From Alphaproteobacteria bacterium (GTDB taxonomy: Bacteria > Pseudomonadota > Alphaproteobacteria > Acetobacterales > Acetobacteraceae), in contig JAFKFI010000064.1 of assembly GCA_017307285.1 (NCBI GenBank), forward strand, positions 1-53,748: 53,748 nucleotides of DNA. The letters run 5' to 3'. Both the position numbers and the translations under genes were made by a program. The notes beneath the pieces are model-generated. The model saw only the letters and a program-made list of their open reading frames with translations, was not told where the DNA came from and made no database searches. This document shows, piece by piece, positions 33,606 through 42,402 of the stretch (positions are counted from its first letter, which is position 1; the number at the start of each line of letters is the position of its first letter).

Positions 33606-36236
33606 ATGAGCGAACCGCCCAACAGCGAACGCCCGGAGAGCGGGCAGGGAGCCGGAGAAACGGACCGTCTGCTGCGCCGGCTGCGGGGCCGAAGGGAGGC
33701 TGCCAGGCTGGCGCTGCTGTTCGAGCGGATCTGGCCCGCGCTCTGGCCGCCGCTCGGCATTGCCGGTCTGTTCGTCTGCCTCGCATTGCTGGGTGTGCCG
33801 CAACTGCTGCCGCCCTGGGCGCACACACTGCTGCTCGCCCTCACGGCCCTTGCCATCGTCGTCCTGCTGGTGCGCGGCTTCCGCGGCCTCGCGCCGCCGG
33901 ACAATGCGGCGGCCGACCGGCGGCTGGAGATTGCCTCGGGCCTGCGGCATCGGCCTCTCTCGGTGCTCGCCGATCGCCCGTCGAGCAGCAGCCCGGCGGC
34001 GGATGCGCTCTGGGCGGCCCATGTCGCCCGCGCGGTGCGTCAGGTCCGCCGCCTGCGCGTGGGCGTGCCGCGGCCGGGGCTGGCGCGGCGGGACCGGCGG
34101 GCGCTGCGCGGCGGGCTCGTGGTGGCGCTGGTCGCCGCGCTGGTCATCGCCGGTTCGGACGGCCCGGCTCGCCTGGCCGATGCCATGACGCCGAACTTGC
34201 CGATCGCGCCCACCCCGCAAGCGGCGCAGCTCCAGGTCTGGGTGACGCCGCCGCCCTACACCGGCTTGGCACCGCTGTTCCTCAAGCAAGAGGGCGGCGC
34301 GGTCTCGGTGCCGTCCGGCTCGCATCTCACCGCGAGCCTGACCGGCGGCGAGGGCGCCGCGCCCACGCTCGCGCTGAACGGCCACGCCGAGTCGTTCCGG
34401 GCGCTCGACGCCGCGAGCTTCCAAGGCGACCTCGATCTGACCGGCGGCGGCCGCCTCGTGGTGCGTCGCGGCGGGCACGAACTCGCTGGATGGGATCTGT
34501 CGGTGCTGGCCAACCGCTCGCCAGCGATTGCCTGGGCCGAGCCGCCCGGCCCGGCGTCGCAGAGCTTGCAGACCCGGCTCCCCTGGCAGGTGTCGGACGA
34601 TTACGGGGTGGTCCAGCTGCGGGCCGAGCTCAGGCTGCGCGAGCGGCCGGCCGCGCCGCCGATCGAGCTGAGCATTCCGATCCCGAACGGCTCGACCAAA
34701 TCCGCCAAGGGCGTCAATCTGCAGGACCTCACCGCGAATCCCTGGGCAGGGCTGCCGGTGGTCGCGCGGCTGGTCGGGCACGACGCCGCCGGCCTGACCG
34801 GGTCGAGCCCCGATGCGGGGTTCACCCTGCCCGAGCGCAGCTTCCATCATCCCGTCGCCCGGGCGCTGATCGCGGTGCGCAAGCAGCTAAGCCGTGACCC
34901 GGACGACCGGGCGAGCGCGGTCGCGATACTGGACAAGCTGCTGTTGGCGCCGGAGGCGCTCAGCAACGATACCGGCGCCTTCCTCAATCTGGCGGATATC
35001 TATTACCGACTGGTCCGCGGCCGCTCACCGGAATCGGTGGAGCAGGCGCAGCAGCTGATGTGGGAGCTGGCGCTGCATCTCGAGGAGGGCGGCGCGGAAC
35101 GCAGCGCGCGTGCCCTGGAAGCCGCGCGCGAAGCGGTGCGCCAGGCGCTGGACCGGGCAACCGCGAATCCCAGCGAAAAGAATCGCGCCGAGCTGGATCA
35201 GAAATTGAAGGAGCTGGAGAACGCGATCCGCCAGCACCTCGAGGCGCTGCTGGAGCAGGCCAAGCGCGAGGGCGCCGATCTCTCCTTCGATCCCGACGCG
35301 CAGCACCTCGACAGCCGGGATTTGCAGCGCATGGCCGAGGCGGCGCGCGAGGCGGCGAAGCAGGGCAAGATGGACGAGGCGCGCCAGCGCATGGCCGAGC
35401 TCGAACGCATGCTCGACCAGCTGCGCAACGCCCGGCCCGAGCGGGGCCGCGCGGACGCCAAGAACGCCGAGAAGCGTCAGCGCGGCCAACAGCAGATGGG
35501 CGCCTTACAGGACATGATCGGCCGCCAGGGCGGGCTGCTCGACCGAGCGCAGAGTCGCGCGGGACAACCCACAGACCAGCGCAGCGAGCCCCGCGATCCG
35601 CGTACCGGCCGGCGCGACGCCAAGCCGGGCAGCCAATCGCCGGAGGGAAATCAGGATGCGGCCCGCGAGGCCGACCGGCGGGTGCAGCAAGCGCTGCGCC
35701 GGGCGCTCGGCGAGCTGATGCAGCAATTCGGCGACCTGACGGGGCAGGTGCCGCAAAGCCTCGGCGAGGCCGACCAGGCGATGCGCGACGCGGGTGAGGC
35801 GCTGGGTCAAGGCCAAGACGGCGCCGCCGGCCAGTCCGAGCAGCAGGCGATCGAGGCGCTGCAAAAGGGCGGCCGGGAGATGAGCCAGCAGATGGCCAAG
35901 CAGTTCGGCCCCGGCCAGTCCGGTGACAGCGACCAGGGCGGCGACCCGAACGGCAACATGGGCATGAGCCTGCAGGACGGGCGGGGGGACCAGAACGGCA
36001 TGGCGGAGGGTCCGCTCCCCGGCCAGCACGGGCGCGGCGACAAGCGCGACCCACTCGGGCGCCAGCTCGGCCAAGGCTCCGCCGGCTCCGACGAGAGCGA
36101 CGCGGTGCGGGTGCCGGAGGAGATGGAGCGCCAGCGCACCCGCGCGATCCAGGACGAGCTCCGCCGCCGCGGCGCCGACCGCGCCCGGCCGCAGCCGGAG
36201 CTCGATTACATCGACCGGCTGCTGAAGCAGTTCTGA
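33606..36236 (+). CDS. DUF4175 / TIGR02302 family membrane protein
   Basis: 876-residue alphaproteobacterial protein of unknown function. Two N-terminal membrane segments (about 50-70 and 80-96) plus a third near 170-186, then a beta-rich periplasmic region (VWVTPPPYTGLAPLFL; WQVSDDYGVVQLRAELRL) and a long Gln/Arg/Glu helical, partly disordered C-terminal part with Gln- and Gly-rich segments (GLLDRAQSRAG; QQFGDLTGQVPQSLGEAD; GNMGMSLQDGRG). The C-terminal half is coiled-coil prone. ATG 33606 has GGGGACGG upstream. Usually found between lysA and cell-division genes, as here. Confidence 0.9.
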   Translation: MSEPPNSERPESGQGAGETDRLLRRLRGRREAARLALLFERIWPALWPPLGIAGLFVCLALLGVPQLLPPWAHTLLLALTALAIVVLLVRGFRGLAPPDNAAADRRLEIASGLRHRPLSVLADRPSSSSPAADALWAAHVARAVRQVRRLRVGVPRPGLARRDRRALRGGLVVALVAALVIAGSDGPARLADAMTPNLPIAPTPQAAQLQVWVTPPPYTGLAPLFLKQEGGAVSVPSGSHLTASLTGGEGAAPTLALNGHAESFRALDAASFQGDLDLTGGGRLVVRRGGHELAGWDLSVLANRSPAIAWAEPPGPASQSLQTRLPWQVSDDYGVVQLRAELRLRERPAAPPIELSIPIPNGSTKSAKGVNLQDLTANPWAGLPVVARLVGHDAAGLTGSSPDAGFTLPERSFHHPVARALIAVRKQLSRDPDDRASAVAILDKLLLAPEALSNDTGAFLNLADIYYRLVRGRSPESVEQAQQLMWELALHLEEGGAERSARALEAAREAVRQALDRATANPSEKNRAELDQKLKELENAIRQHLEALLEQAKREGADLSFDPDAQHLDSRDLQRMAEAAREAAKQGKMDEARQRMAELERMLDQLRNARPERGRADAKNAEKRQRGQQQMGALQDMIGRQGGLLDRAQSRAGQPTDQRSEPRDPRTGRRDAKPGSQSPEGNQDAAREADRRVQQALRRALGELMQQFGDLTGQVPQSLGEADQAMRDAGEALGQGQDGAAGQSEQQAIEALQKGGREMSQQMAKQFGPGQSGDSDQGGDPNGNMGMSLQDGRGDQNGMAEGPLPGQHGRGDKRDPLGRQLGQGSAGSDESDAVRVPEEMERQRTRAIQDELRRRGADRARPQPELDYIDRLLKQF

Positions 36237-36244
36237 CCCGGCGC

Positions 36245-36772
36245 TCAGGGTCCGGCCGGCAGCAATCCCAGGGCCGCATAGAGCCGCTCGCTGGCCGGCC
36301 AGGCGTGCATGATCTCCGCCCGCCAGCCATAGGCCGCCCAGGCCAGCAGCACGAGGATCAGCACGCTGGCGCCCCAGGCGAGGCGCAGCAGCGTGGCCTC
36401 GCGGCGCCTGGTCGGCTCGACGATCGGGGCCTGCTCGGCCGATACGGCCAGTGCCGGGTCCGGAATAGGCTCCTGCTCCTGGACCGTCGCCGGCGCGAAC
36501 GGTTTCGGGGCAGCCCGCGTCGGCGGTTCGACCACCGAGACGGCGAGCCCTGTCGCGCTTTCCGGGAGTTCGCCCAGGCGCTCCACCATCGAGCCGCCAA
36601 GAGGCGGCTCGTGCAGCGCTCCCGTCGAGTGCGTTTCGGCGGGTCCAGACTCCGCCGCCGGCTCCGGCTGCCACTCATGCCCGCACCGCGCGCAGCGGAC
36701 CGGCCGAGGACTGCCGAGCAGCGCGTCTGGCACCTCGTAGGCGGCCGAGCAGGCCGGGCAGACGATCCGCAT
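36245..36772 (-). CDS. MJ0042-type zinc-ribbon membrane protein
   Basis: 175 residues. The N-terminus is a zinc-ribbon (IVCPACSAAYEVPDALLG, VRCARCGHEW: four Cys in CxxC pairs), the centre is an acidic Pro/Glu linker, and a single membrane segment lies near 132-151 (LAWGASVLILVLLAWAAYGW). Such zinc_ribbon_5/DUF3426-like proteins sit beside ftsE in alphaproteobacteria; function unknown. Divergent from ftsE across 164 bases. Confidence 0.85.
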   Translation of the reverse strand: MRIVCPACSAAYEVPDALLGSPRPVRCARCGHEWQPEPAAESGPAETHSTGALHEPPLGGSMVERLGELPESATGLAVSVVEPPTRAAPKPFAPATVQEQEPIPDPALAVSAEQAPIVEPTRRREATLLRLAWGASVLILVLLAWAAYGWRAEIMHAWPASERLYAALGLLPAGP

Positions 36773-36784
36773 TCAGGGAAAGCT

Positions 36785-36806
36785 CCATCGCGAAGTCGCG
36801 CGATGG
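36785..36806. promoter_or_regulatory. Palindrome in the zinc-ribbon/ftsE divergent gap
   Basis: CCATCGCG-N6-CGCGATGG, eight-base perfect arms, ending 13 bases from the zinc-ribbon start codon. It could be an operator or a 5'-leader hairpin for that gene. Confidence 0.4.
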
Positions 36807-36936
36807 TCGCTCAATGCCGCACTCCGTTGCAATGCACACCAGCGGGGGAGCCCAGAGCGGGAACGTCGCCATGAAGCGGGTTCCGGCGGCGCGCCTGGAG
36901 TGGCAAGAATGCCGGCGGGACGGGACCGGGAGCCGG

Positions 36937-37605
36937 ATGGTTCGATTCGAGTCGGTTGGGTTGCGGTATGGTCGCGCCGGTCAGGCGGACCCGGAGGTGC
37001 TGCACGACCTGAGCTTCGCGATCCCCGAAGGGGGGTTTCGCTGGCTGCTCGGCCCCTCTGGCGCGGGCAAGACCAGCCTGCTGCGGCTGATGTACCTCGC
37101 CGTGCGCCCGACGCGCGGTCGGCTCTCGATCCTCGGCGCCGATATCGAGCGGGCGGAGCGGCGTGCGCTGCCCGGCCTGCGCCGGCGGATCGGCGTGGTG
37201 TTCCAGGATTTCCGCCTGCTCGGGCATCTCTCGGCCTATGACAACGTGGCCTTGCCGTTGCGCCTCGCCGGCCGCCCGGAGGGGCAGATCCGCGCCGACG
37301 TGATGGAGATGCTCCGCTGGGTCGGGCTGCTGGACAAGCTCGCCCAACGCCCGGCGCAGCTCTCGGGCGGCGAGCAGCAGCGCGTCGCCATTGCCCGCGC
37401 GGTGATCTGCCGGCCCCGCCTGCTGCTCGCCGACGAGCCCACCGGCAACCTCGACGAGGTGCAGGCCGAGCGGCTGATGCAGCTGCTCAAGGAGATGAAC
37501 CGGATCGGCACCACCGTGGTGGTCGCGACCCACAATGACGCGATGGTCGCGCGGCATGTCGCCCGGTCCCTGCGGCTCGATCACGGCCGGCTGGTGAGCG
37601 CCTGA
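36937..37605 (+). CDS. ftsE: Cell division ATP-binding protein FtsE
   Basis: ATPase of the FtsEX complex that links the divisome to periplasmic murein hydrolases. 222 residues: Walker [18 protein letters not shown] (about 38-54), Q-loop [13 protein letters not shown], signature [14 protein letters not shown], Walker [13 protein letters not shown], and ATHND H-loop. ATG 36937 has GGGAG six bases upstream; the longer frame from 36814 reads through the promoter gap. One base separates its stop from ftsX. Confidence 0.95.
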   Translation: MVRFESVGLRYGRAGQADPEVLHDLSFAIPEGGFRWLLGPSGAGKTSLLRLMYLAVRPTRGRLSILGADIERAERRALPGLRRRIGVVFQDFRLLGHLSAYDNVALPLRLAGRPEGQIRADVMEMLRWVGLLDKLAQRPAQLSGGEQQRVAIARAVICRPRLLLADEPTGNLDEVQAERLMQLLKEMNRIGTTVVVATHNDAMVARHVARSLRLDHGRLVSA

Positions 37606-37606
37606 G

Positions 37607-38545
37607 ATGGCGCGCCTGTTCCGCCGCCGCCGGGCGCTGCTGCGGCCCGCCGGCTTCGACGAGCTCGGCCTCCGACGGGCGCTGTCAGACCGGATGCTGC
37701 CGTTCCTGGTCGCCGCGATGGCCTTTCTCGCCGCACTCGCCCTGGCCGGCGCGGTCGGCGCGGCCTCGCTCGCGCGGCACTGGCGTGAGGGCGCCGGCGC
37801 CTCGCTCACGGTGCAGGTGCCGCGCGGGGACGCGCCGGCATCCGGGCAATCGGGCACCCGGCTCGCGGCCGTGCTGGCGCTGCTGCGGGACACCAAGGGC
37901 ATCCGCGAGGCGCGCGCGCTGACCGATGACGAGCTCGCCGAATTGCTGCGCCCTTGGCTTGGCAGCGGGGTCGAACGCCTGTCGCTGCCGCTGCCCGCCG
38001 TGGTGCAAGTGCGGCTGGCCGACGCCACGGCCGAGCTCGGCGGGCTCACGCCGCGCCTGGAGGCGGCGGCACCCGGTACGCTGGTCGAGAATCACGGAGT
38101 GTGGGTTGGCCGGCTGACCGCGCTGGCGCGCAGCCTCCAGGCCTGCGCCGGCATGGCCCTGATTGTGGTGGCCGCGGTCGCGGCGGCGGTGATCGCGGTG
38201 GCGACCCGCGCGGGCTTGGCGGCACGGCGCGAAGCAATCGAGATCGTGCACGGCCTGGGCGCCACCGATAGCTACATCGCCGCCCGCTTCGCCTTCCGCG
38301 CCACCCGGCTGGCGGCGGCGGGAGGGCTTGTCGGCGCGATTGCCGCCTTGCCGGTGCTGCTGGAGCTTGCCACGTTGACCGCTCCCTTCGCCGGATTGCA
38401 GCCGGACGAGGGCGGACAAGGCGGGCTCGGCGTCCTGCCGCCGGTGCTGTGGTTGGCGCTACCCGGCCTGCCGCTCGCCGCTGCGGCGATCGGCTTTCTC
38501 GCGGCGCAGGGCACCGTGCGCCGCTGGCTGCGTCGGCTGCCATGA
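37607..38545 (+). CDS. ftsX: Cell division protein FtsX
   Basis: Permease-like partner of FtsE, 312 residues: cytoplasmic N-terminus, TM1 near 32-52, periplasmic loop, then three TMs at about 176-197, 240-262 and 285-307, the four-TM FtsX plan. EIVHGLGATDSYIAARF is the FtsX coupling-helix region. Shares its stop with the next start (ATGA). The gene order ftsE-ftsX-YdcF-plsC is a coupled set. Confidence 0.93.
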   Translation: MARLFRRRRALLRPAGFDELGLRRALSDRMLPFLVAAMAFLAALALAGAVGAASLARHWREGAGASLTVQVPRGDAPASGQSGTRLAAVLALLRDTKGIREARALTDDELAELLRPWLGSGVERLSLPLPAVVQVRLADATAELGGLTPRLEAAAPGTLVENHGVWVGRLTALARSLQACAGMALIVVAAVAAAVIAVATRAGLAARREAIEIVHGLGATDSYIAARFAFRATRLAAAGGLVGAIAALPVLLELATLTAPFAGLQPDEGGQGGLGVLPPVLWLALPGLPLAAAAIGFLAAQGTVRRWLRRLP

Positions 38546-39189
38546 GGCGGCCGGTCCTGAAACGACGGCTCATGGCGGCGGCAGGCGTGCTGGCGGCCTT
38601 GGCGCTCGTCTGGGTAAGCGGTTTCGCCTGGTTCGTGCATCGCGCCAACTTGGCGGGTAACGCGCCGGCACGCGCGGACGGGATCGTCGCCCTGACTGGC
38701 GGGGCGGGGCGGGTGGAGATGGCGCTGCGCCTGCTGGTCGAGGGGCGGGCGCGTATCGCGCTGCTCTCGGGTATTGGCGGCGGTGCGGAACTGGCGCAGT
38801 TCGCCCATCGAGCGGGGCTCGACCCGGCGCCGCTCGATGGCCGCGTCACCTTGGGACGAAACGCGACCAGCACGCGGGGCAACGCGACGGAGACCGCCGC
38901 CTGGGCGCGCGAGCACGAAATCCGTTCGCTGATCGTGGTGACGGCCGGCTACCATATGCCGCGCGCCCTGACCGAGCTCGGCCATGCGATGCCCGACGTG
39001 GCACTGTATCCAGTGCCGGTGATGCCGCCGGCGATGCAGGGGCCGGGCGGGGTGAGGGATGCCGCGACCCTCCGCCTGCTGGCCGAGGAATACACCAAGT
39101 GGCTGGCCAGCACCCTTGGCCTCTCGGCGCTCGGGCCGCCGCATGAGGCGGTCCCCGGCCGCACCGCCCACGCGAGCGCCAAGTCATGA
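38542..39189 (+). CDS. YdcF family (DUF218) membrane-anchored protein
   Basis: 215 residues: an N-terminal membrane anchor (AAGVLAALALVWVSGFAWFV), then a DUF218 fold with DGIVALTGGAGRVEMALRLL, IALLSGIGGG and SLIVVTAGYHMPRALTEL. DUF218/ElyC/SanA relatives act in envelope biogenesis, perhaps on undecaprenyl-phosphate metabolism. Overlaps both neighbours by four bases (ATGA), making a coupled ftsX-YdcF-plsC set. Confidence 0.88.
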   Translation: MRRPVLKRRLMAAAGVLAALALVWVSGFAWFVHRANLAGNAPARADGIVALTGGAGRVEMALRLLVEGRARIALLSGIGGGAELAQFAHRAGLDPAPLDGRVTLGRNATSTRGNATETAAWAREHEIRSLIVVTAGYHMPRALTELGHAMPDVALYPVPVMPPAMQGPGGVRDAATLRLLAEEYTKWLASTLGLSALGPPHEAVPGRTAHASAKS

Positions 39190-39956
39190 CCTTTCTGCGC
39201 TCGGCCGTCTTCAACCTGTTCTTCTTCGCCACCACCTTCGTACTGTCCGTGTATGGCGCCGTGCTGCGCCGCGTCGCCCCGCAGCGGGCCTATGGCCTCG
39301 TGGTGTTCTGGGCGCAACTCCAGGTCGCGGCAGCGCGGGTGCTGTGCGGTATCCGCTTTTCGGTAACGGGGTTGGAGCATCTATCACCAGGCGCCGCGCT
39401 GATCGCCTCGCAACACCAATCCACGTTTGACACCGTAATCTGGTTTCTGCTGGCCCCGCGATGCAGCTACGTGCTGAAGCGCGAGCTTACCCGCATTCCG
39501 CTGTTCGGCGGCATCGTGGGGCCCGCCGGCATGATCTCGGTCGATCGCGACGCCGGCGCGGCGGCGATGCGCGGGCTGATGCGCGACGGCAAGCGGGCAG
39601 GAGCAGAAGGGCGGCAGATCGTCATCTTCCCCGAGGGCACCCGCGCCGCACCCGGCAGCGTGCTGCCGATCCTGCCGGGGGTCGCGGCGCTCGCGGCCAG
39701 CACCGGTCTGCCGGTTATCCCGGTGGCGACCGATTCGGGTCGGCTCTGGGGCCGTCGTGCATTCCGCAAGCGGCCGGGCGTTATCCGCATCGCCATTCAG
39801 CCAGCGCTGCCGCCCCGGCTGCCTCGCACCGAGCTTCTGGAGCGGCTGGAGGCGATCTACCGCGCCGGGGTGCCTGTGGACAACTCTGTGGGCACAGCGG
39901 CTGACCTGCTCGCAGACAGCGCGAGCCGAAAGCGAGAACCTCTTGATCAGACCTAA
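39186..39956 (+). CDS. plsC: 1-acyl-sn-glycerol-3-phosphate acyltransferase
   Basis: Adds the second acyl chain to lysophosphatidic acid, giving phosphatidic acid. 256 residues: N-terminal membrane helix (VFNLFFFATTFVLSVYGAVL), catalytic H-x4-D in ASQHQSTFDT, VLKRELTRIPLFGGIVG, and the substrate motif FPEGTRAAPG. ATGA overlap with YdcF. Confidence 0.93.
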   Translation: MTFLRSAVFNLFFFATTFVLSVYGAVLRRVAPQRAYGLVVFWAQLQVAAARVLCGIRFSVTGLEHLSPGAALIASQHQSTFDTVIWFLLAPRCSYVLKRELTRIPLFGGIVGPAGMISVDRDAGAAAMRGLMRDGKRAGAEGRQIVIFPEGTRAAPGSVLPILPGVAALAASTGLPVIPVATDSGRLWGRRAFRKRPGVIRIAIQPALPPRLPRTELLERLEAIYRAGVPVDNSVGTAADLLADSASRKREPLDQT

Positions 39957-40004
39957 GACTATGCCACTCCGATGTTGCGGCGCCGTCGGTTGCGGAGAAT
40001 GGGG

Positions 40005-41084
40005 ATGAGTGGCTCTGTCGGGCTCGGGCGCCGCCGTGGGCGGGGTCTCGGGCTATGGATCCTCGTATTCGTGCTGGTGCTGGTGGCCGGGCACGCGTTG
40101 TACTGGCGCTGGGCCACGCAGCGGCTCGAACAGGGCTTCCTGGCCTGGGCGGCGGACCGGCGGGCGCATGGCTGGGTGGTCCGCGCCGGCGAGCCGGGGC
40201 GTGGCGGCTGGCCCCTTGCCGCGACCGTCAGCGTGCCGGGGCTCCACGTTGAGGGTGGCCAGAACGATATTCCCGACGGCTTCGCGTGGGACGCCGAGCG
40301 CGTGCGGTTGTCCGTTCGACTACTGCAACCGCGGTCGCTGTCCATCTCCGCCGAGGGAAACCAACGTCTCCGTCTGAGTGATTTGCCGGAGATCCCCTAC
40401 ACCGCCGATCGCCTGCACGCTGACGTGCCGTTCGAGCCTGGCGTTCCGGCGCATGTGGCCGACATCGTTGCGCGGGACCTGCGCGCCGGGATGCCATCCG
40501 GCAAGGAGGCGGCGAGCGGCCTCACCATCGGGCTGCTGCAGGTGCACGGCGAGGTCCGTCCGGCGGCGCCGCAGGGCGAGCCGGTGCTCGCCTTCACCAC
40601 CAGCGCCGAAGCCATCGGCCTTCCGCCAGATGTGCGTTGGGCCTTGGGCAGCCGGATTTCGTCGCTGTCGATCAACGGGGCGTTGAACGGCCCGCTGCCG
40701 CGCGTGCCGGGCCTCGTCCATCGCGCGACGGCCTGGCGCGACGGCGGGGGCAGCCTGGCAATCCAGCGACTCGCGCTCGGCTGGGGGCCGCTCGGCCTAA
40801 CCGGCAGCGCCACCCTGGCGCTCGACATGCGCTTGCAGCCGATGGGGACAGGTACCGCGCGGATCGTCGGCTACGCCGAGACGCTGGACGCGCTCGCCGC
40901 GTCGGGCGCCATTACCAAGCAGGCCGCGATGGCAGCCAAGGCGCTTGCCGGATTGATCGCCCGCATTCCCGCGGACGGCGGCAGGCCGGAGATCGAGGTG
41001 CCGCTCACCTTGCAGGACCGGACACTGTCGATCCGCCAGATCCCCCTCGCGCGCATCCCGGAGTTGCTCTGGCCGCCGGAGTGA
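40005..41084 (+). CDS. DUF2125 domain protein
   Basis: 359 residues with an N-terminal anchor (GLWILVFVLVLVAGHALYW) preceded by Arg-rich residues, then the DUF2125 body (LEQGFLAWAADRRAHGWVVR, GGWPLAATVSVPGLHVEG, LGWGPLGLTGSATLALDMRL). Alphaproteobacterial periplasmic protein of unknown role. Three in-frame ATGs compete (39972, 39999, 40005); the last has GGAG seven bases upstream and gives the cleanest N-terminus. 48 bases after plsC. Confidence 0.85.
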   Translation: MSGSVGLGRRRGRGLGLWILVFVLVLVAGHALYWRWATQRLEQGFLAWAADRRAHGWVVRAGEPGRGGWPLAATVSVPGLHVEGGQNDIPDGFAWDAERVRLSVRLLQPRSLSISAEGNQRLRLSDLPEIPYTADRLHADVPFEPGVPAHVADIVARDLRAGMPSGKEAASGLTIGLLQVHGEVRPAAPQGEPVLAFTTSAEAIGLPPDVRWALGSRISSLSINGALNGPLPRVPGLVHRATAWRDGGGSLAIQRLALGWGPLGLTGSATLALDMRLQPMGTGTARIVGYAETLDALAASGAITKQAAMAAKALAGLIARIPADGGRPEIEVPLTLQDRTLSIRQIPLARIPELLWPPE

Positions 41085-41126
41085 TTCCTCTTTCCCAACT
41101 CCGCGCGGCGGCGCTATGCTCCGCCA

Positions 41127-41174
41127 ATGACCACCCGGATGAACATTACGCGAATTAGCGGCCCGGCTGCCTAG
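41127..41174 (+). CDS. 15-residue candidate leader peptide
   Basis: MTTRMNITRISGPAA followed by TAG. Thr and Ile make up five of the fifteen residues, as in thr/ilv attenuators. The last four codons and stop build the left arm and loop of a nine-base-pair hairpin. It ends 56 bases before an ACT-domain gene. No strong ribosome site precedes it (GCTCCGCCA), and coding status rests on context. Confidence 0.45.
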   Translation: MTTRMNITRISGPAA

Positions 41175-41182
41175 CAGCCGGG
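41162..41182 (+). promoter_or_regulatory. Strong GC hairpin overlapping the leader stop codon
   Basis: CCCGGCTGC-CTA-GCAGCCGGG: nine perfect pairs, with the TAG of the leader ORF in the loop and first base of the right arm. A ribosome pausing within the leader would determine whether it forms. There is no clear T-run after it, so it might act on translation rather than termination. Confidence 0.6.
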
Positions 41183-41230
41183 GCTCGACCGCGCCTTTCC
41201 CCTTCGCGTCTCGTCCGGAGTTCCCTCCCA

Positions 41231-41515
41231 ATGTCCGACCTTCATCCCTCGCCTTGCGACGTCGCCGTCCGTTTCATGCTTGACGCAGATGCGTCGCCCG
41301 GTCTCCTGCCGCGCCTTTTGCAGCCCTTCGCCAAGCGCGATCTCACCCCCGACCGCATGTGGTCGCACCGCAATGGCCCGGTCGTGCACGTGGAGATCGC
41401 ACTGGAGGCAATGCCGGTGGAGATGGTGTCGCTGGTCGAGGGCAATTTGCGCCAGGTGGTCGGCGTGCACGGCCTGACGCAAGTGCGGCCGACGGCGCTC
41501 TCGCGCGTCGCCTGA
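41231..41515 (+). CDS. Small ACT-domain protein (acetolactate synthase small-subunit IlvM-like)
   Basis: 94 residues forming a single ACT domain: CDVAVRFMLDADASPGLLPR, LLQPFAKRDLTPDRM, VVHVEIALEAMPVEMVSLVE, LRQVVGVHGLTQV. The layout parallels IlvM, the short regulatory subunit of acetohydroxyacid synthase II, so binding of an amino acid or control of such an enzyme is likely, though no catalytic partner is adjacent. CGGAG lies ten bases before the ATG. The upstream leader and hairpin suggest attenuation-type control. Convergent with the methyltransferase that follows. Confidence 0.7.
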   Translation: MSDLHPSPCDVAVRFMLDADASPGLLPRLLQPFAKRDLTPDRMWSHRNGPVVHVEIALEAMPVEMVSLVEGNLRQVVGVHGLTQVRPTALSRVA

Positions 41516-41537
41516 CGTTCCGCGCGACGGGCGAGCT

Positions 41538-42281
41538 CTACCCCGGCCGGTCGGCCGCCATCAGCAGGAAGGGCGGGCGGCGGCGCTCGTCGCCCCATTC
41601 GGGATGCATGGCGCGCAGCGCGCCCTCACCCTCGGGTTCCTCCAATCGCACCAGCCGGAGCCCTGCGTCGAGCAGGCCGTTCACGTAGGTCTCCATCGTG
41701 CGGTGATATTTCACCACGCCATCGACGAACCAGTGCGAGGGCCTGGCACCCTCGTCGCGGTAGCGGTCCACCGGCCAGTGCAGCAACTCCCCGCCCGTCC
41801 CCTTGTGCCACTCCCACGTGCCGTTCGCCGTGTAGATCGGATGCTCGACGGAGAACGCGAACCGCCCGCCGGGCACCAGGCCAACGGCGACCCGGCGCGC
41901 CAGGGCGGCAAAGTCGGCCAGGTAATGCAGGGCCAGGGTCGAGACCACGAGGTCGAACGAGGCTGGCTCCGGCGTGAAGCTCTCCAGCTCTGAGCGCAGA
42001 TACGTGATGGCCGGATCGGCTGTGCGCCCGCGGGCATCGGCCAGCATCCGCTCGGAGAGATCGACCCCGACCACCTCCCGCGCGCCCTGAGTTCGCACCC
42101 AACGCGCGAGATAACCCATGCCACAGCCGAGATCGAGCACGCGCTTGCCCTCCAGCGCGGCCGGCAACAGGCGCTGGAAGGCCGGCCACTCGAACACCGC
42201 GTCGAGCCCCTGCTCGGAGCGCGGCAACCGCGCATAGCCGGCGAAGAACTCAGGATCGTCATAGATGTTCTGGGGAGGCAT
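41538..42281 (-). CDS. Class I SAM-dependent methyltransferase
   Basis: 247 residues. Motif I VLDLGCGMGYLARWVRTQGA, post-I VVGVDLSERMLADARGR, motif IV FDLVVSTLALHYLADF, and VPGGRFAFSVEHPIYTANG. SVEHPI is typical of the UbiE/COQ5-like small-molecule methyltransferase group commonly annotated only as methyltransferase. Substrate unknown. It is divergent from the Rieske dioxygenase genes across 121 bases and may or may not be linked to them. Confidence 0.9.
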   Translation of the reverse strand: MPPQNIYDDPEFFAGYARLPRSEQGLDAVFEWPAFQRLLPAALEGKRVLDLGCGMGYLARWVRTQGAREVVGVDLSERMLADARGRTADPAITYLRSELESFTPEPASFDLVVSTLALHYLADFAALARRVAVGLVPGGRFAFSVEHPIYTANGTWEWHKGTGGELLHWPVDRYRDEGARPSHWFVDGVVKYHRTMETYVNGLLDAGLRLVRLEEPEGEGALRAMHPEWGDERRRPPFLLMAADRPG

Positions 42282-42402
42282 CGGATTACCGCCGGGTGCG
42301 TTGCGGGGTCGGGCAATCGACGCCGCGACGCCGCCAGCGTCAAGGGTTCTTGCCGAGGGCGGGCGATTCCTGCGAGGCTCGCCCCCGAGCAGGGAGGTCG
42401 CG

